Of a stretch of 14,921 nt of DNA, positions 1 to 7,598 are shown piece after piece. Each line of letters opens with the position of its first letter. The stretch's first letter is position 1. Source of the DNA: Acidobacteriota bacterium. Its GTDB lineage: Bacteria; Acidobacteriota; Terriglobia; Bryobacterales; JACQDG01. Location of the stretch: NCBI GenBank assembly GCA_016201185.1, contig JACQDG010000028.1, positions 1 to 14,921 of the forward strand, in the 5' to 3' direction. The notes beneath the pieces were generated by a model. That model was given only the letters and a program-made list of their open reading frames with translations. It was not told the origin of the DNA and did not search any database. Both the position numbers and the translations under genes were made by a program.

Positions 1-154
1 GGCGGATCGTTCAGCCGGCTTCAAAAGGGTCCCAGTAACAGCTTAAAAAGCAAGTCGTTGAAAACAGTCCGCTTACGAAGACCGTTGGCATCGAGCCATT
101 AATCCTGCGTTCATCTTCCCGGAGTAAAATCCAGGTGGCTCCTGCCATAAGTCC

Positions 155-1513
155 ATGCCGTCAAATGATCTTGCCATCAGAGCTGCGCTGCGAGGGGTGG
201 CTACCCATTCCAGGTCCTTGGCCGCGCGTTTGACGGTCTGGTATGCCGGCTCGGCTCTCGCCCTGGTCTTGATCACCACAGGATTCATGTATTGGTTTTT
301 GATAACGGATCTGGACGCTGCGGATGATCATTTTCTCGCGGACAAGGTCCACATCCTGCGCAATTTGCTCCGCGACCGGCCGGAAAATGCTGCCATGCTG
401 AAGTACGAAACGGAAAGGGAATGGGCCGTGAGCCGATACATGCAAGTCTCCGTCCGGATTCTCGATGAAGCCGGGCGGACAGAGGTCGAGACGCCGGGCA
501 TGGACCGCAGTCTCGCGCCCCAGGTCTTTCCCAGCGCGGTAGCCGTGGATGCCGAACCCGGGCGGGGTACCGAGATTCGTACACCGGAGGGCAAGTCTTT
601 CCGGACGCTGGCGGCCAGGGCTTCCGTTGGATCGGCGGGCCGTGAGGGCCGTGTGATACAGGTGGCCCTGGATAGGACTAGCGTGCTACAACACCGCTCC
701 CGGTGCTTGCGGATCCTGTGGCTAGGTATGGGCGTGGCCCTAGGAGTTTGTGCCCTGGTGAGCCATATGATCGCCCGCCGGGGTATCGGGCCTATCGAAG
801 AGATTGCGGGAACAGCGCGGCGCGATTCGACACCGGCGCTTGCCGGCGGCGCGGCCGTCAAAGATTATTACGACACGCTCGCCGAAGATTATGACCGCTT
901 GCGTAGTTTGAAAAAGTACCATGAGATGAATCAATTTGAAATCTCCCTGGTAAAGGAGAGAGTCCGGGGCCAGCGCGTGCTCGAACTCGGCCCCGGAACA
1001 GGCCGGTTAACCTCGGCGCTTGTCGAAAGCGCCGAGCGTGTAATGGCGCTGGAGCTGTCAGACGTAATGATCCGGGAGCTCGCTTCGCGTATTTCAGCGC
1101 CCAACCTACAACTCGTCAATCGAAACCTGTTTGAAATGAAGGACATACAGGGCTATGGTGAGTACGATTGTGTCGTCGCTTTTCGCGTGCTTCCGCATGT
1201 TCAGGATATTGGCCGGGCGCTCTCCCTGATGCGGGATTCGGTGCATGTCGGAGGACGACTGCTATTCGATTTATGGAACTCGCACTCCGTGCTCCGCCTT
1301 GCCCGCAAGCTTTTCGGCAAACCGGAGGATGTGTTTACGCAGTACGTAAGTCACCTGGAAATGCGACGACTGATTCGGATGTCCAACCTTAGGATTGTCA
1401 ATATGCACTATTGGGGCTTTCCCCACCTTGGACCTCTAAGTGCGGAATTCCTGCGCCATACGCCGCTTCGGGTCCTGGCATATTGCGTAATCTTTGAATG
1501 CGCCAGGGAATGA
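155..1513 (+). CDS. Chimeric protein: heavy-metal-type histidine kinase sensor half fused to a SAM-dependent methyltransferase
   Basis: Residues 1-223 read like the input half of a CusS/CzcS-type sensor kinase: helix 1 at about 27-50 (after the family-typical LAARLTVWYAG), a periplasmic domain at about 51-186, helix 2 at about 187-207, then the start of a HAMP linker (GIGPIEEIAGTARR). From about residue 224 the sequence changes to a class I methyltransferase: KDYYDTLAEDYD at 236-247, the SAM-binding motif I VLELGPGTG at 275-283, an acidic residue after the next strand (E300), and the remaining strands to the end at 452. HAMP AS2, the phosphoacceptor His helix and the ATPase domain are all missing. 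If expressed, it would be an inner-membrane protein with a cytoplasmic methyltransferase in place of a kinase. No ATG lies between the sensor and KDYY, so no internal ATG start would keep the whole methyltransferase domain. The ATG at 155 lacks a clear Shine-Dalgarno; GTG 197 or TTG 218 would be closer to the usual family N-terminus. It may be a functional fusion or the scar of a recombination. The domain calls are firm; function as one protein is uncertain. Confidence 0.75.
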   Translation: MPSNDLAIRAALRGVATHSRSLAARLTVWYAGSALALVLITTGFMYWFLITDLDAADDHFLADKVHILRNLLRDRPENAAMLKYETEREWAVSRYMQVSVRILDEAGRTEVETPGMDRSLAPQVFPSAVAVDAEPGRGTEIRTPEGKSFRTLAARASVGSAGREGRVIQVALDRTSVLQHRSRCLRILWLGMGVALGVCALVSHMIARRGIGPIEEIAGTARRDSTPALAGGAAVKDYYDTLAEDYDRLRSLKKYHEMNQFEISLVKERVRGQRVLELGPGTGRLTSALVESAERVMALELSDVMIRELASRISAPNLQLVNRNLFEMKDIQGYGEYDCVVAFRVLPHVQDIGRALSLMRDSVHVGGRLLFDLWNSHSVLRLARKLFGKPEDVFTQYVSHLEMRRLIRMSNLRIVNMHYWGFPHLGPLSAEFLRHTPLRVLAYCVIFECARE

Positions 1514-1578
1514 CGACCCAAGGTCCGCGTGCCGGAATGGTAAGCGGTCAATCCGGTTTGGGGGCCTGTTACCCAGCT

Positions 1579-1815
1579 TCACTTACAGGCGGAGGCGACG
1601 GTGAGCGGCCAGTCCTCGGGATGGTTAACCAGGTAATCGTCGTAAACGGACTGCCGCCACACGTACCATGAGATCGCCCCCGTCGGTAACTGACGGGTGG
1701 CGCAATTCCAGTCCTTGATCTGGTCAAGGGTCGGCCAGGCGTTATGGCCGCAGGAGTTGCACCGGAAGGATTGGTCGAGGACCACCGGCTTGGCCGGGTA
1801 CATCGACGCGTTGAT
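1579..1815 (-). pseudogene. Probable C-terminal fragment of a larger, unidentified protein
   Basis: This frame runs antisense from about 1815 to a TGA at 1579-1581, giving about 74 residues from the first Met. I do not recognise the family. It reads like true protein rather than antisense noise: third codon positions are mostly G or C, it is rich in Trp and Tyr (SWYVWRQSVYDDYL), and it has a CNSCGH motif plus another Cys in DWNCATR, which might bind a metal. It has no plausible start of its own: the first Met codon (1801-1803) lacks a Shine-Dalgarno, and the frame upstream turns into arginine-rich sequence antisense to the lipoprotein signal peptide of the next gene. The homologous part therefore probably ends near 1815, and the N-terminal part of the gene has been lost. 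A short genuine gene is possible but less likely. Confidence 0.45.
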
Positions 1816-3223
1816 GAAGTATCTCCTCCTTTCTGCGAGCCTGCTGGCCGGCTGCGCAACCTATCATCCGCAGCCAATCGATCCTCCACGGCTTGAAAAG
1901 GAATATCACGAGCGCAGCCTGTCGAGTCCCGGCCTGCGCGCCTTCATGGAAGCAAGCTCCGCTCCCAAGCCGGCCGAGTGGCCGCTCAAAGAGTGGACGC
2001 TGGCGCAACTCACGCTGGCCGGCTTCTATTTCAGCCCGGAGCTGGACATGGCCCGTGCCAGGCTGGAACTGGCCGAGGCCGGCATACGGACTGCCGGTGC
2101 GCGGCCGAATCCCTCGATAGCGCTGGCCCCCGGATACAGCGCCTCGCCCGAATCCGCCCTGCAGTTTCGCGTCACCCCCAGTTTCCCGATCGAGACCGCC
2201 GGCAAGCGCGGCTACCGCATCCTCGAGGCCGAAAAGCTGGCTGAAGCCGCGAGGCTGGAACTGGCGGAAGCGGGGTGGCGGGTCCGCACCGGGATCCGCG
2301 CGAACCTGGTCGATCATCTCCTCGCGTTGCGCGAGCGCGATCTGCTGGCGGCCGAGGAAAACGTTCGCTCCGAGGCAGTCGCCATCCTGGAACAAAGGCT
2401 GGCGGCAGGAGAAGTTTCGCGGCCTGACGTGGACTCCGCGCGGACGGAGCTGATGAACACGAGCCTGCTCCTTAAATCGGCCGAGGGCCGGGTGGCGGAA
2501 ACGCTGGCCGCGCTGGCTGGCTCGGCGGGGCTTCCTGTTTCCGGGTTCGAAGGGATCGCCTTCGACTGGCCGCGCTTCGACCAGCCCCCCGCGGAAGAGG
2601 CCCTGCCCCTGGCCGCCGTCCAGCGCGCCGGGCTGCTCAACCGGATCGATGTGCGCCGGGTGCTGGCCGAGTATGCCGCCGCCGATGCCGCCCTGCGGCT
2701 GGAGCTGGCCAAGCAGTATCCGGACATAGTCCTGGGACCGGGCTACGACTTCGACGAGGGGCATCACAAATTCACCCTCGGCCTTGCCTTGACGCTGCCG
2801 ATCTTCAATCGCAACCAGGGCCCCATCGCCGCGGCCGAAGCCCGGCGCAAGGAGACGGCGGCGCGCTTCACGGCCCTCCAGGCGCTGGCCATCGGCGAGA
2901 TGGAGCGAGCGCTGGCGCAATATCGCTCCGCACTGGCGCAACTGACCCAGGCCGCTGCCCAGGGCGCGGCCTTGCAGCAGGCGAAAGAGAACACCGCGCG
3001 GCGCGCGGTCGAGGTCGGCGAGATGGACCGGTTGGCGCTGGCCGGCATTAGCGTCCAGCGAGCCGTGGTGGAACGGGCGCGGCTGGAAGCGTTGCGTAAG
3101 ACGCGGGCCGCCCTGGGCGCTCTCGAGCAATCGGTCCAGTTGGCGCTCGATTCGGGCCTGCGTCTGCCCGAAGTTTCTACGCGCAGTCCTCGGGAGGTTT
3201 CGCCACCGGGAGGAGAAAAATGA
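1814..3223 (+). CDS. RND efflux outer-membrane lipoprotein, TolC/CusC/CzcC family
   Basis: This is the outer-membrane channel of a tripartite metal exporter: 469 residues from ATG 1814, a normal size for the family. The start is chosen because it gives a short lipoprotein signal with a lipobox (LLAGC, lipidated Cys14), typical of CusC-like factors; the frame is open back to 1697, but that extension has no signal sequence and is antisense to another fragment. The mature protein has the two-repeat TolC layout of long Ala/Glu/Leu-rich helices: first repeat at about 85-285, including the family-like stretches RPNPSIALAPGY and LAAGEVSRPDVDSARTEL, second at about 300-450 with YPDIVLGPGYDFDEG and LTLPIFNRNQGPI. 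The last codons overlap the adaptor gene by 4 bases (ATGA). No convincing Shine-Dalgarno or promoter is visible just upstream, which is odd for the first gene of an operon. Family call is firm; the metal is unknown. Confidence 0.9.
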   Translation: MKYLLLSASLLAGCATYHPQPIDPPRLEKEYHERSLSSPGLRAFMEASSAPKPAEWPLKEWTLAQLTLAGFYFSPELDMARARLELAEAGIRTAGARPNPSIALAPGYSASPESALQFRVTPSFPIETAGKRGYRILEAEKLAEAARLELAEAGWRVRTGIRANLVDHLLALRERDLLAAEENVRSEAVAILEQRLAAGEVSRPDVDSARTELMNTSLLLKSAEGRVAETLAALAGSAGLPVSGFEGIAFDWPRFDQPPAEEALPLAAVQRAGLLNRIDVRRVLAEYAAADAALRLELAKQYPDIVLGPGYDFDEGHHKFTLGLALTLPIFNRNQGPIAAAEARRKETAARFTALQALAIGEMERALAQYRSALAQLTQAAAQGAALQQAKENTARRAVEVGEMDRLALAGISVQRAVVERARLEALRKTRAALGALEQSVQLALDSGLRLPEVSTRSPREVSPPGGEK

Positions 3224-4482
3224 GCAGTCCTCTCAAATGGATCATTTCCACAGTGGCCATCGCCGGGCTCGTCGGGCTTCTGCTGTGGGGCGTCCTCGCC
3301 GTACGGGGCGAACAGCAGAAAGAACCGGAGCGCTCCGCCAAGACGCCGCCGCGCACTTCTCGGACACCCGGCGCCGGGACGGTGGTCACACTGAATCGGG
3401 AAGCACAGGAGCGCATCGGCCTGAAGATCGAGGTACTCGCCGCCGCCGCGCTTCAACCGGAAGTGGCCGCTTATGGAATGCTGGAAGAGGACCCCTCCCG
3501 CACCTTCCTGCTGCGCGCCCCGGCGGCGGGAATCCTTCGCCGGGCTGCCAACCGGGATTGGCCCGCGGTGGGTGAACAACTGGCCGATGACGGCGTCATC
3601 GGGGCTCTCGATCCGCGCTTTTCTCCGGCCGAGCGCATCGATCTTTCCGCGCGCCTCTCTGCCGCCCAGGCCGACCTGGACGCAACGGCCGCTTCTGTGG
3701 CCGCAGCGCGAGCCTCTTACGAGCGCGCCAAGACACTCAACGCCGAAAACAAGAACATTTCCGACCGGGCTTTGCAGGAAGCCGAGGCTCGGTTAAAGGG
3801 CGAGGAGGCCCGGCTGAAATCGGCCACCGAGACCGCGCAGTTGATCCGCTCCTCGCTAAGCGCCGCCTCCCCGAGCTCGACCCCACTCCGCGTCGAGCGC
3901 GGCGGCGAGGTGACGGAAATTCTCGCCCAGCCTGGCGAAGTGGTCGAAAGCGGCCAGCCGGTCATGCGTGTAGCCCGCTTCGACCGCCTGGTGGCGCGGG
4001 TTCATCTCCCGGCGGGAGAAAACGTCGACCCGTCGGTGTCGTCAGCCCGGATTATCCCATTCGGGCGCGAGGATAACCCCCTACGTGGCGAAAGAATCGC
4101 CCTGGGCGCGGCCATCGACCCGAAGGTCCAGGGACAGGCTTTTTTGTCCCGCCTCGCCGAGGTTGGATTTCCTCTGCGGCCCGGCGCGGCCGTGACCGCG
4201 TATTTGAAACAGCCGGGCGGGTCCCTGCAAGGTGTCGTCATTCCCCCCGCCGCCGCGGTCCGCTTTGCCGGCAGGGCCTGGGCCTACGTTCAAACGGACG
4301 GTGAGCAATTCTTACGCCGGGAAGTCTCTGTCGACCGCTCCACTGAAAGAGGACTCTTCAGCAGGAAAGGCTTCTCTCCAGGCGACCGCATCGTAGTAGT
4401 AGGCGCGCAACTCCTCCTCTCGGAAGAGCTGAAGTGGCAGTTCCGCAGCGCTGAGGAAGGCGTGGAAGAGGAAGAGAAATAA
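3220..4482 (+). CDS. RND efflux periplasmic adaptor (membrane fusion protein), CusB/CzcB/HlyD family
   Basis: This 420-residue periplasmic adaptor links the inner-membrane pump to the outer-membrane channel. An N-terminal membrane anchor spans about residues 6-28. After a charged linker comes the CzcB-like opening strand (GTVVTLNREAQERIGLKIEVL), the lipoyl/barrel-sandwich half (RTFLLRAPAAGILRR), a coiled-coil hairpin rich in Ala, Glu and Arg at about 145-205, the returning lipoyl half (GGEVTEILAQPGEVVESGQPV at about 228-248), then beta-barrel and membrane-proximal domains. No His-rich or Met-rich metal-binding extension is seen, unlike CusB with its N-terminal methionines. A strong Shine-Dalgarno (GGAGG, six bases before the ATG) sits inside the end of the preceding gene, and the 4-base overlap implies translational coupling. 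The stop overlaps the pump start by one base. Confidence 0.92.
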   Translation: MSSPLKWIISTVAIAGLVGLLLWGVLAVRGEQQKEPERSAKTPPRTSRTPGAGTVVTLNREAQERIGLKIEVLAAAALQPEVAAYGMLEEDPSRTFLLRAPAAGILRRAANRDWPAVGEQLADDGVIGALDPRFSPAERIDLSARLSAAQADLDATAASVAAARASYERAKTLNAENKNISDRALQEAEARLKGEEARLKSATETAQLIRSSLSAASPSSTPLRVERGGEVTEILAQPGEVVESGQPVMRVARFDRLVARVHLPAGENVDPSVSSARIIPFGREDNPLRGERIALGAAIDPKVQGQAFLSRLAEVGFPLRPGAAVTAYLKQPGGSLQGVVIPPAAAVRFAGRAWAYVQTDGEQFLRREVSVDRSTERGLFSRKGFSPGDRIVVVGAQLLLSEELKWQFRSAEEGVEEEEK

Positions 4483-7400
4483 TGCTGCGGGCCCTGGTCG
4501 AGTTTTCCATTCGCTTTCGCGGCGTGGTCACCGCACTCGCCTGCGTCGTGGTGGGCTACGGGCTCTACGTCTGGCAGCACGCCCGGTTTGACGTCTACCC
4601 GGAATTTGCCCCGCCCCAGGTCGTCATCCAGACCGAAGCGCCGGGCCTTTCGCCGGAGGAGGTCGAGCAGCTCGTCACGCGGCTAGTAGAGAGCGCTGTG
4701 AACGGCGCGGGGAACCTGGAGTCAATCCGGTCGCAGTCGATTCAGGGGCTTTCTGTTGTGACGGCCATCTTCCGGGAAGGGACCGAAATTTACCGGGCGC
4801 GGCAAGTGGTGGGCGAGCGGCTGGCGGAAACGATTGGGCAGATGCCGCAGGGAGTCAAGTCGCCGACCATGGCCCCGCTCACATCTGCTTCCAGCATGAT
4901 GCTGGCCATCGGCCTCACCTCGGAGAAGCGGTCCTTAATGGAGTTGCGTACTTTTGCCGACTGGACGATTCGCCCGCGGCTGCTGGGTGTGCCGGGAGTG
5001 GCCAAGGTGGTGGTGTTCGGCGGCGAAGTGAGGCAGCTACAGGTGCAGGTGCGGCCGGAGCGGCTGCTCGCCTTCGACCTCGGCATCGAGGACGTGTTGG
5101 CGGCGACGCGCAGGGCCACCGCAGTTCGTGGCGCGGGCTTCGTTGAAACCGAGGCCCAGCGAATCGTGCTGCAGACGCAGGGCCAGTCAGTCACACCGGA
5201 AGAGATGGGCGAGGTGATCCTGGCCCGGCACAACGGCACGAGCCTCCGGCTGAAGGATGTGACGCGTGTGGCGGAGGGGCCGGTGCCGAAGATCGGCGAC
5301 GCCGGCATCGGAGGCCGGCCCGGGGTGCTGCTGGTCGTCTCGAGCCAGCTCGGCGCCAACACTATGGAGGTCACGGCCGCGGCCGAGCGGGCCCTGGAGG
5401 AGATGAAGTCCGCCGTCAAGGCCGAGCAGATCACGCTCCATCCCGGTCTGTTCCGCCCGGCCAACTTTATCGAGACAGCGTTGCACAATGTCAATTTCTC
5501 GCTGCTCGTGGGCGGCGTTCTGGTGGCGGTCGTGCTGTTTCTGTTCCTGTTCAACGTCCGGACCGCATTTATTTCCCTCACTGCGATCCCGCTTTCCCTG
5601 CTCATCGCCGTCATCATCCTGGACCGCTACGGCGCCACGATCAACACCTTGGCCCTGGGCGGGTTGGCCATCGCCATCGGCGAAGTAGTGGACGACGCGA
5701 TCATCGACGTCGAAAACATTTTCCGGCGCCTGCGGGAGAATGAAGCGAATCGCGATCCGAAAACGGCGTTCCGCGTCGTGCTCGACGCTTCGCTTGAAGT
5801 CCGCAGCGCCGTGGTGTACGCCACGTTCGTGGTCGCGCTGGTCTTCCTGCCCGTGCTGACCATGACCGGGCTGCAGGGACGGCTGTTCGCGCCGCTGGGA
5901 ATCGCCTACATCCTGGCCATCCTGGCTTCGCTGGCCGTGGCCCTGACCGTCACCCCGGCGCTCTGCTATCTGCTGCTGCCCCAGGCGGCGAAGAGGGCTT
6001 CGGAGCCGCCTTTCGTCACGGTCCTGAAGGTGCAATACGGCCGCACCCTCCAAAAGGCGACGGCGCGGCCGGGGTTGGTGATGGGTCTGGCCTTTGCTCT
6101 TGGCGCGGGGGCGGCAACCACGCTGCCGTTTCTTGGCGGCGGCTTCCTGCCGGAGCTTCGCGAAGGGCATTTCATTGTTCATATGTACTCGGCGCCCGGC
6201 ACCTCTTTCCAGGAATCGTTCCGCCTCGGGCGGCTGGTAACGCGCGAGCTGCTTCGCGACCCGCGCATCCGCTCCGTTTCCCAGCAGATTGGCCGAGCCG
6301 AGAAGGCCGATGACACCTGGGGTCCGCACTACAGCGAGTTTCACGTGGACCTGAACCCCTTGGGCGGCAGGGAGCTGGAAAACGTTCAGGGGCGGATCCG
6401 CGAGGCGCTCGAAAAATTCCCCGGCATCTATTTTTCCATCAAGCCGTTCCTGACGGAGCGCATCGAGGAAACCCTTTCCGGCGTCACGGCACAGGTGGCG
6501 ATCAAGATTTTCGGCGACGACCTGGACGCCATCGACCAGAAGGCGCGGGAAGTGGCCCAGGTCGTCTCCGCCATCGGCGGAGCCGCCGATGTTCAGGTCG
6601 ACGCCCCGCCTGGCGCCCCGCAGTTTGTCATCCGGCTGCGGCCGGAGCGCTTAAAGCAGTTCGGCTTTCACCCGTTAGATGCACTGGAAGCGGTCCAGGC
6701 CGCCTACCAGGGCGTGGTGGTCGGCGAAACCTACCAAGCCAACTACGTTTTTGATGTGGCCGTGATCCTGGACGAGAAGATCCGGCGGGACCCGGAAGCC
6801 ATCGGCGCCATGATACTCCGCAATGAGGAAGGACTGCGGATTCCCCTGCACGAATTGGCCGAGGTCTACCAGACCACCGGCCGCTATGTCGTGCTTCACG
6901 ATGGGGCGCGCCGCCGCACTGCCGTCACCTGTAACGTCCGCGGGCGGGACCTGCGCTCCTTTGTCGCTGAGGCCCGCAGGCAAGTCGGCAAAATGAATTT
7001 CCCGGCCGGCATATACGCCATCTTTTCCGGGGCCGACGAAGCCCGGGAGCGAGCCCAGCGCGAGCTTCTCCTCAATTCCACCATCGCCGGCATCGGCATT
7101 ATCCTCCTGCTGTCCATCGTGTTCAAGAACTGGCGAAACCTGGCGCTGGTGCTGGCGAACCTGCCTTTCGCCCTGGTGGGCGGGGTGCTGGCGGTCTTCT
7201 TCACCGGCGGCTGGCTTTCGGTGGGGTCGCTAGTGGGCTTTGTAACGCTGTTCGGAATCACTGCCCGCAACTCCATGATGCTGGTGTCCCACTTCGAGCA
7301 CCTGGTGAAGCAGGAGGGAATGACCTGGGGCCTGGAAGCCGCGCTGCGCGGGACTTCGGAGCGATTTGTCCCCGTAATGATGACGGCGCTGGTGACCACC

Positions 7401-7583
7401 CTGGGCCTTCTGCCCCTGGCCGTGGGCAGCGGCGAGCCAGGGCGCGAAATCGAAGGCCCCATGGCCATTGTCATCGTCGGCGGTCTGGCCACCTCCACCG
7501 TGCTGAACCTGCTGGTGCTGCCGGCCCTGGCCCTGCGGTACGGGAGGTTTGCAGCGCCGCAGGAACCCGGCAACCCCGCATAG
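4482..7583 (+). CDS. Heavy-metal efflux RND pump, CusA/CzcA family
   Basis: This proton-driven inner-membrane pump is 1033 residues long, normal for the HME branch of RND transporters. Helix 1 is at about 13-32, followed by the HME signature DVYPEFAPPQVVIQTEAPG at 37-55. Helices 2-6 lie at about 339-500. Helix 4 carries GGLAIAIGEVVDD at 393-405 and continues to DVEN at 409-412, giving acidic residues E401, D404, D405, D409 and E411, of which some form the proton relay. The second periplasmic loop is about 555-860 and helices 7-12 follow, with FGITARNSMMLVSH in helix 10. By eye, M568 sits where CusA has Met573, but the positions of CusA Met623 and Met672 seem to hold other residues (E663 for the latter), so a copper/silver assignment is not supported. 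It is coupled to the adaptor by a TAATG overlap. Substrate could be Co, Zn, Ni, Cu or another cation. Confidence 0.93.
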   Translation: MLRALVEFSIRFRGVVTALACVVVGYGLYVWQHARFDVYPEFAPPQVVIQTEAPGLSPEEVEQLVTRLVESAVNGAGNLESIRSQSIQGLSVVTAIFREGTEIYRARQVVGERLAETIGQMPQGVKSPTMAPLTSASSMMLAIGLTSEKRSLMELRTFADWTIRPRLLGVPGVAKVVVFGGEVRQLQVQVRPERLLAFDLGIEDVLAATRRATAVRGAGFVETEAQRIVLQTQGQSVTPEEMGEVILARHNGTSLRLKDVTRVAEGPVPKIGDAGIGGRPGVLLVVSSQLGANTMEVTAAAERALEEMKSAVKAEQITLHPGLFRPANFIETALHNVNFSLLVGGVLVAVVLFLFLFNVRTAFISLTAIPLSLLIAVIILDRYGATINTLALGGLAIAIGEVVDDAIIDVENIFRRLRENEANRDPKTAFRVVLDASLEVRSAVVYATFVVALVFLPVLTMTGLQGRLFAPLGIAYILAILASLAVALTVTPALCYLLLPQAAKRASEPPFVTVLKVQYGRTLQKATARPGLVMGLAFALGAGAATTLPFLGGGFLPELREGHFIVHMYSAPGTSFQESFRLGRLVTRELLRDPRIRSVSQQIGRAEKADDTWGPHYSEFHVDLNPLGGRELENVQGRIREALEKFPGIYFSIKPFLTERIEETLSGVTAQVAIKIFGDDLDAIDQKAREVAQVVSAIGGAADVQVDAPPGAPQFVIRLRPERLKQFGFHPLDALEAVQAAYQGVVVGETYQANYVFDVAVILDEKIRRDPEAIGAMILRNEEGLRIPLHELAEVYQTTGRYVVLHDGARRRTAVTCNVRGRDLRSFVAEARRQVGKMNFPAGIYAIFSGADEARERAQRELLLNSTIAGIGIILLLSIVFKNWRNLALVLANLPFALVGGVLAVFFTGGWLSVGSLVGFVTLFGITARNSMMLVSHFEHLVKQEGMTWGLEAALRGTSERFVPVMMTALVTTLGLLPLAVGSGEPGREIEGPMAIVIVGGLATSTVLNLLVLPALALRYGRFAAPQEPGNPA

Positions 7584-7598
7584 TACGGGAACAGTTCG

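Noticed and set aside
58..154. TTGAAA at 58-63 as a -35 box for the chimera gene
   Set aside because: No acceptable -10 hexamer lies 15-19 bases downstream.
1697..1813. N-terminal extension of the outer-membrane factor from ATG 1697
   Set aside because: It would bury the lipoprotein signal (LLAGC) and is antisense to a coding-like fragment.
1742..3130. Long minus-strand open frame (462 codons) opposite the outer-membrane factor gene
   Set aside because: Its product is Gly/Arg/Gln-rich with no fold-like pattern. It is an antisense shadow of a clear TolC-family gene in GC-rich DNA.
5187..6344. Minus-strand open frame (385 codons) opposite the RND pump
   Set aside because: It has low-complexity Arg/Gln/His/Asp composition and lies antisense to strongly conserved pump sequence.
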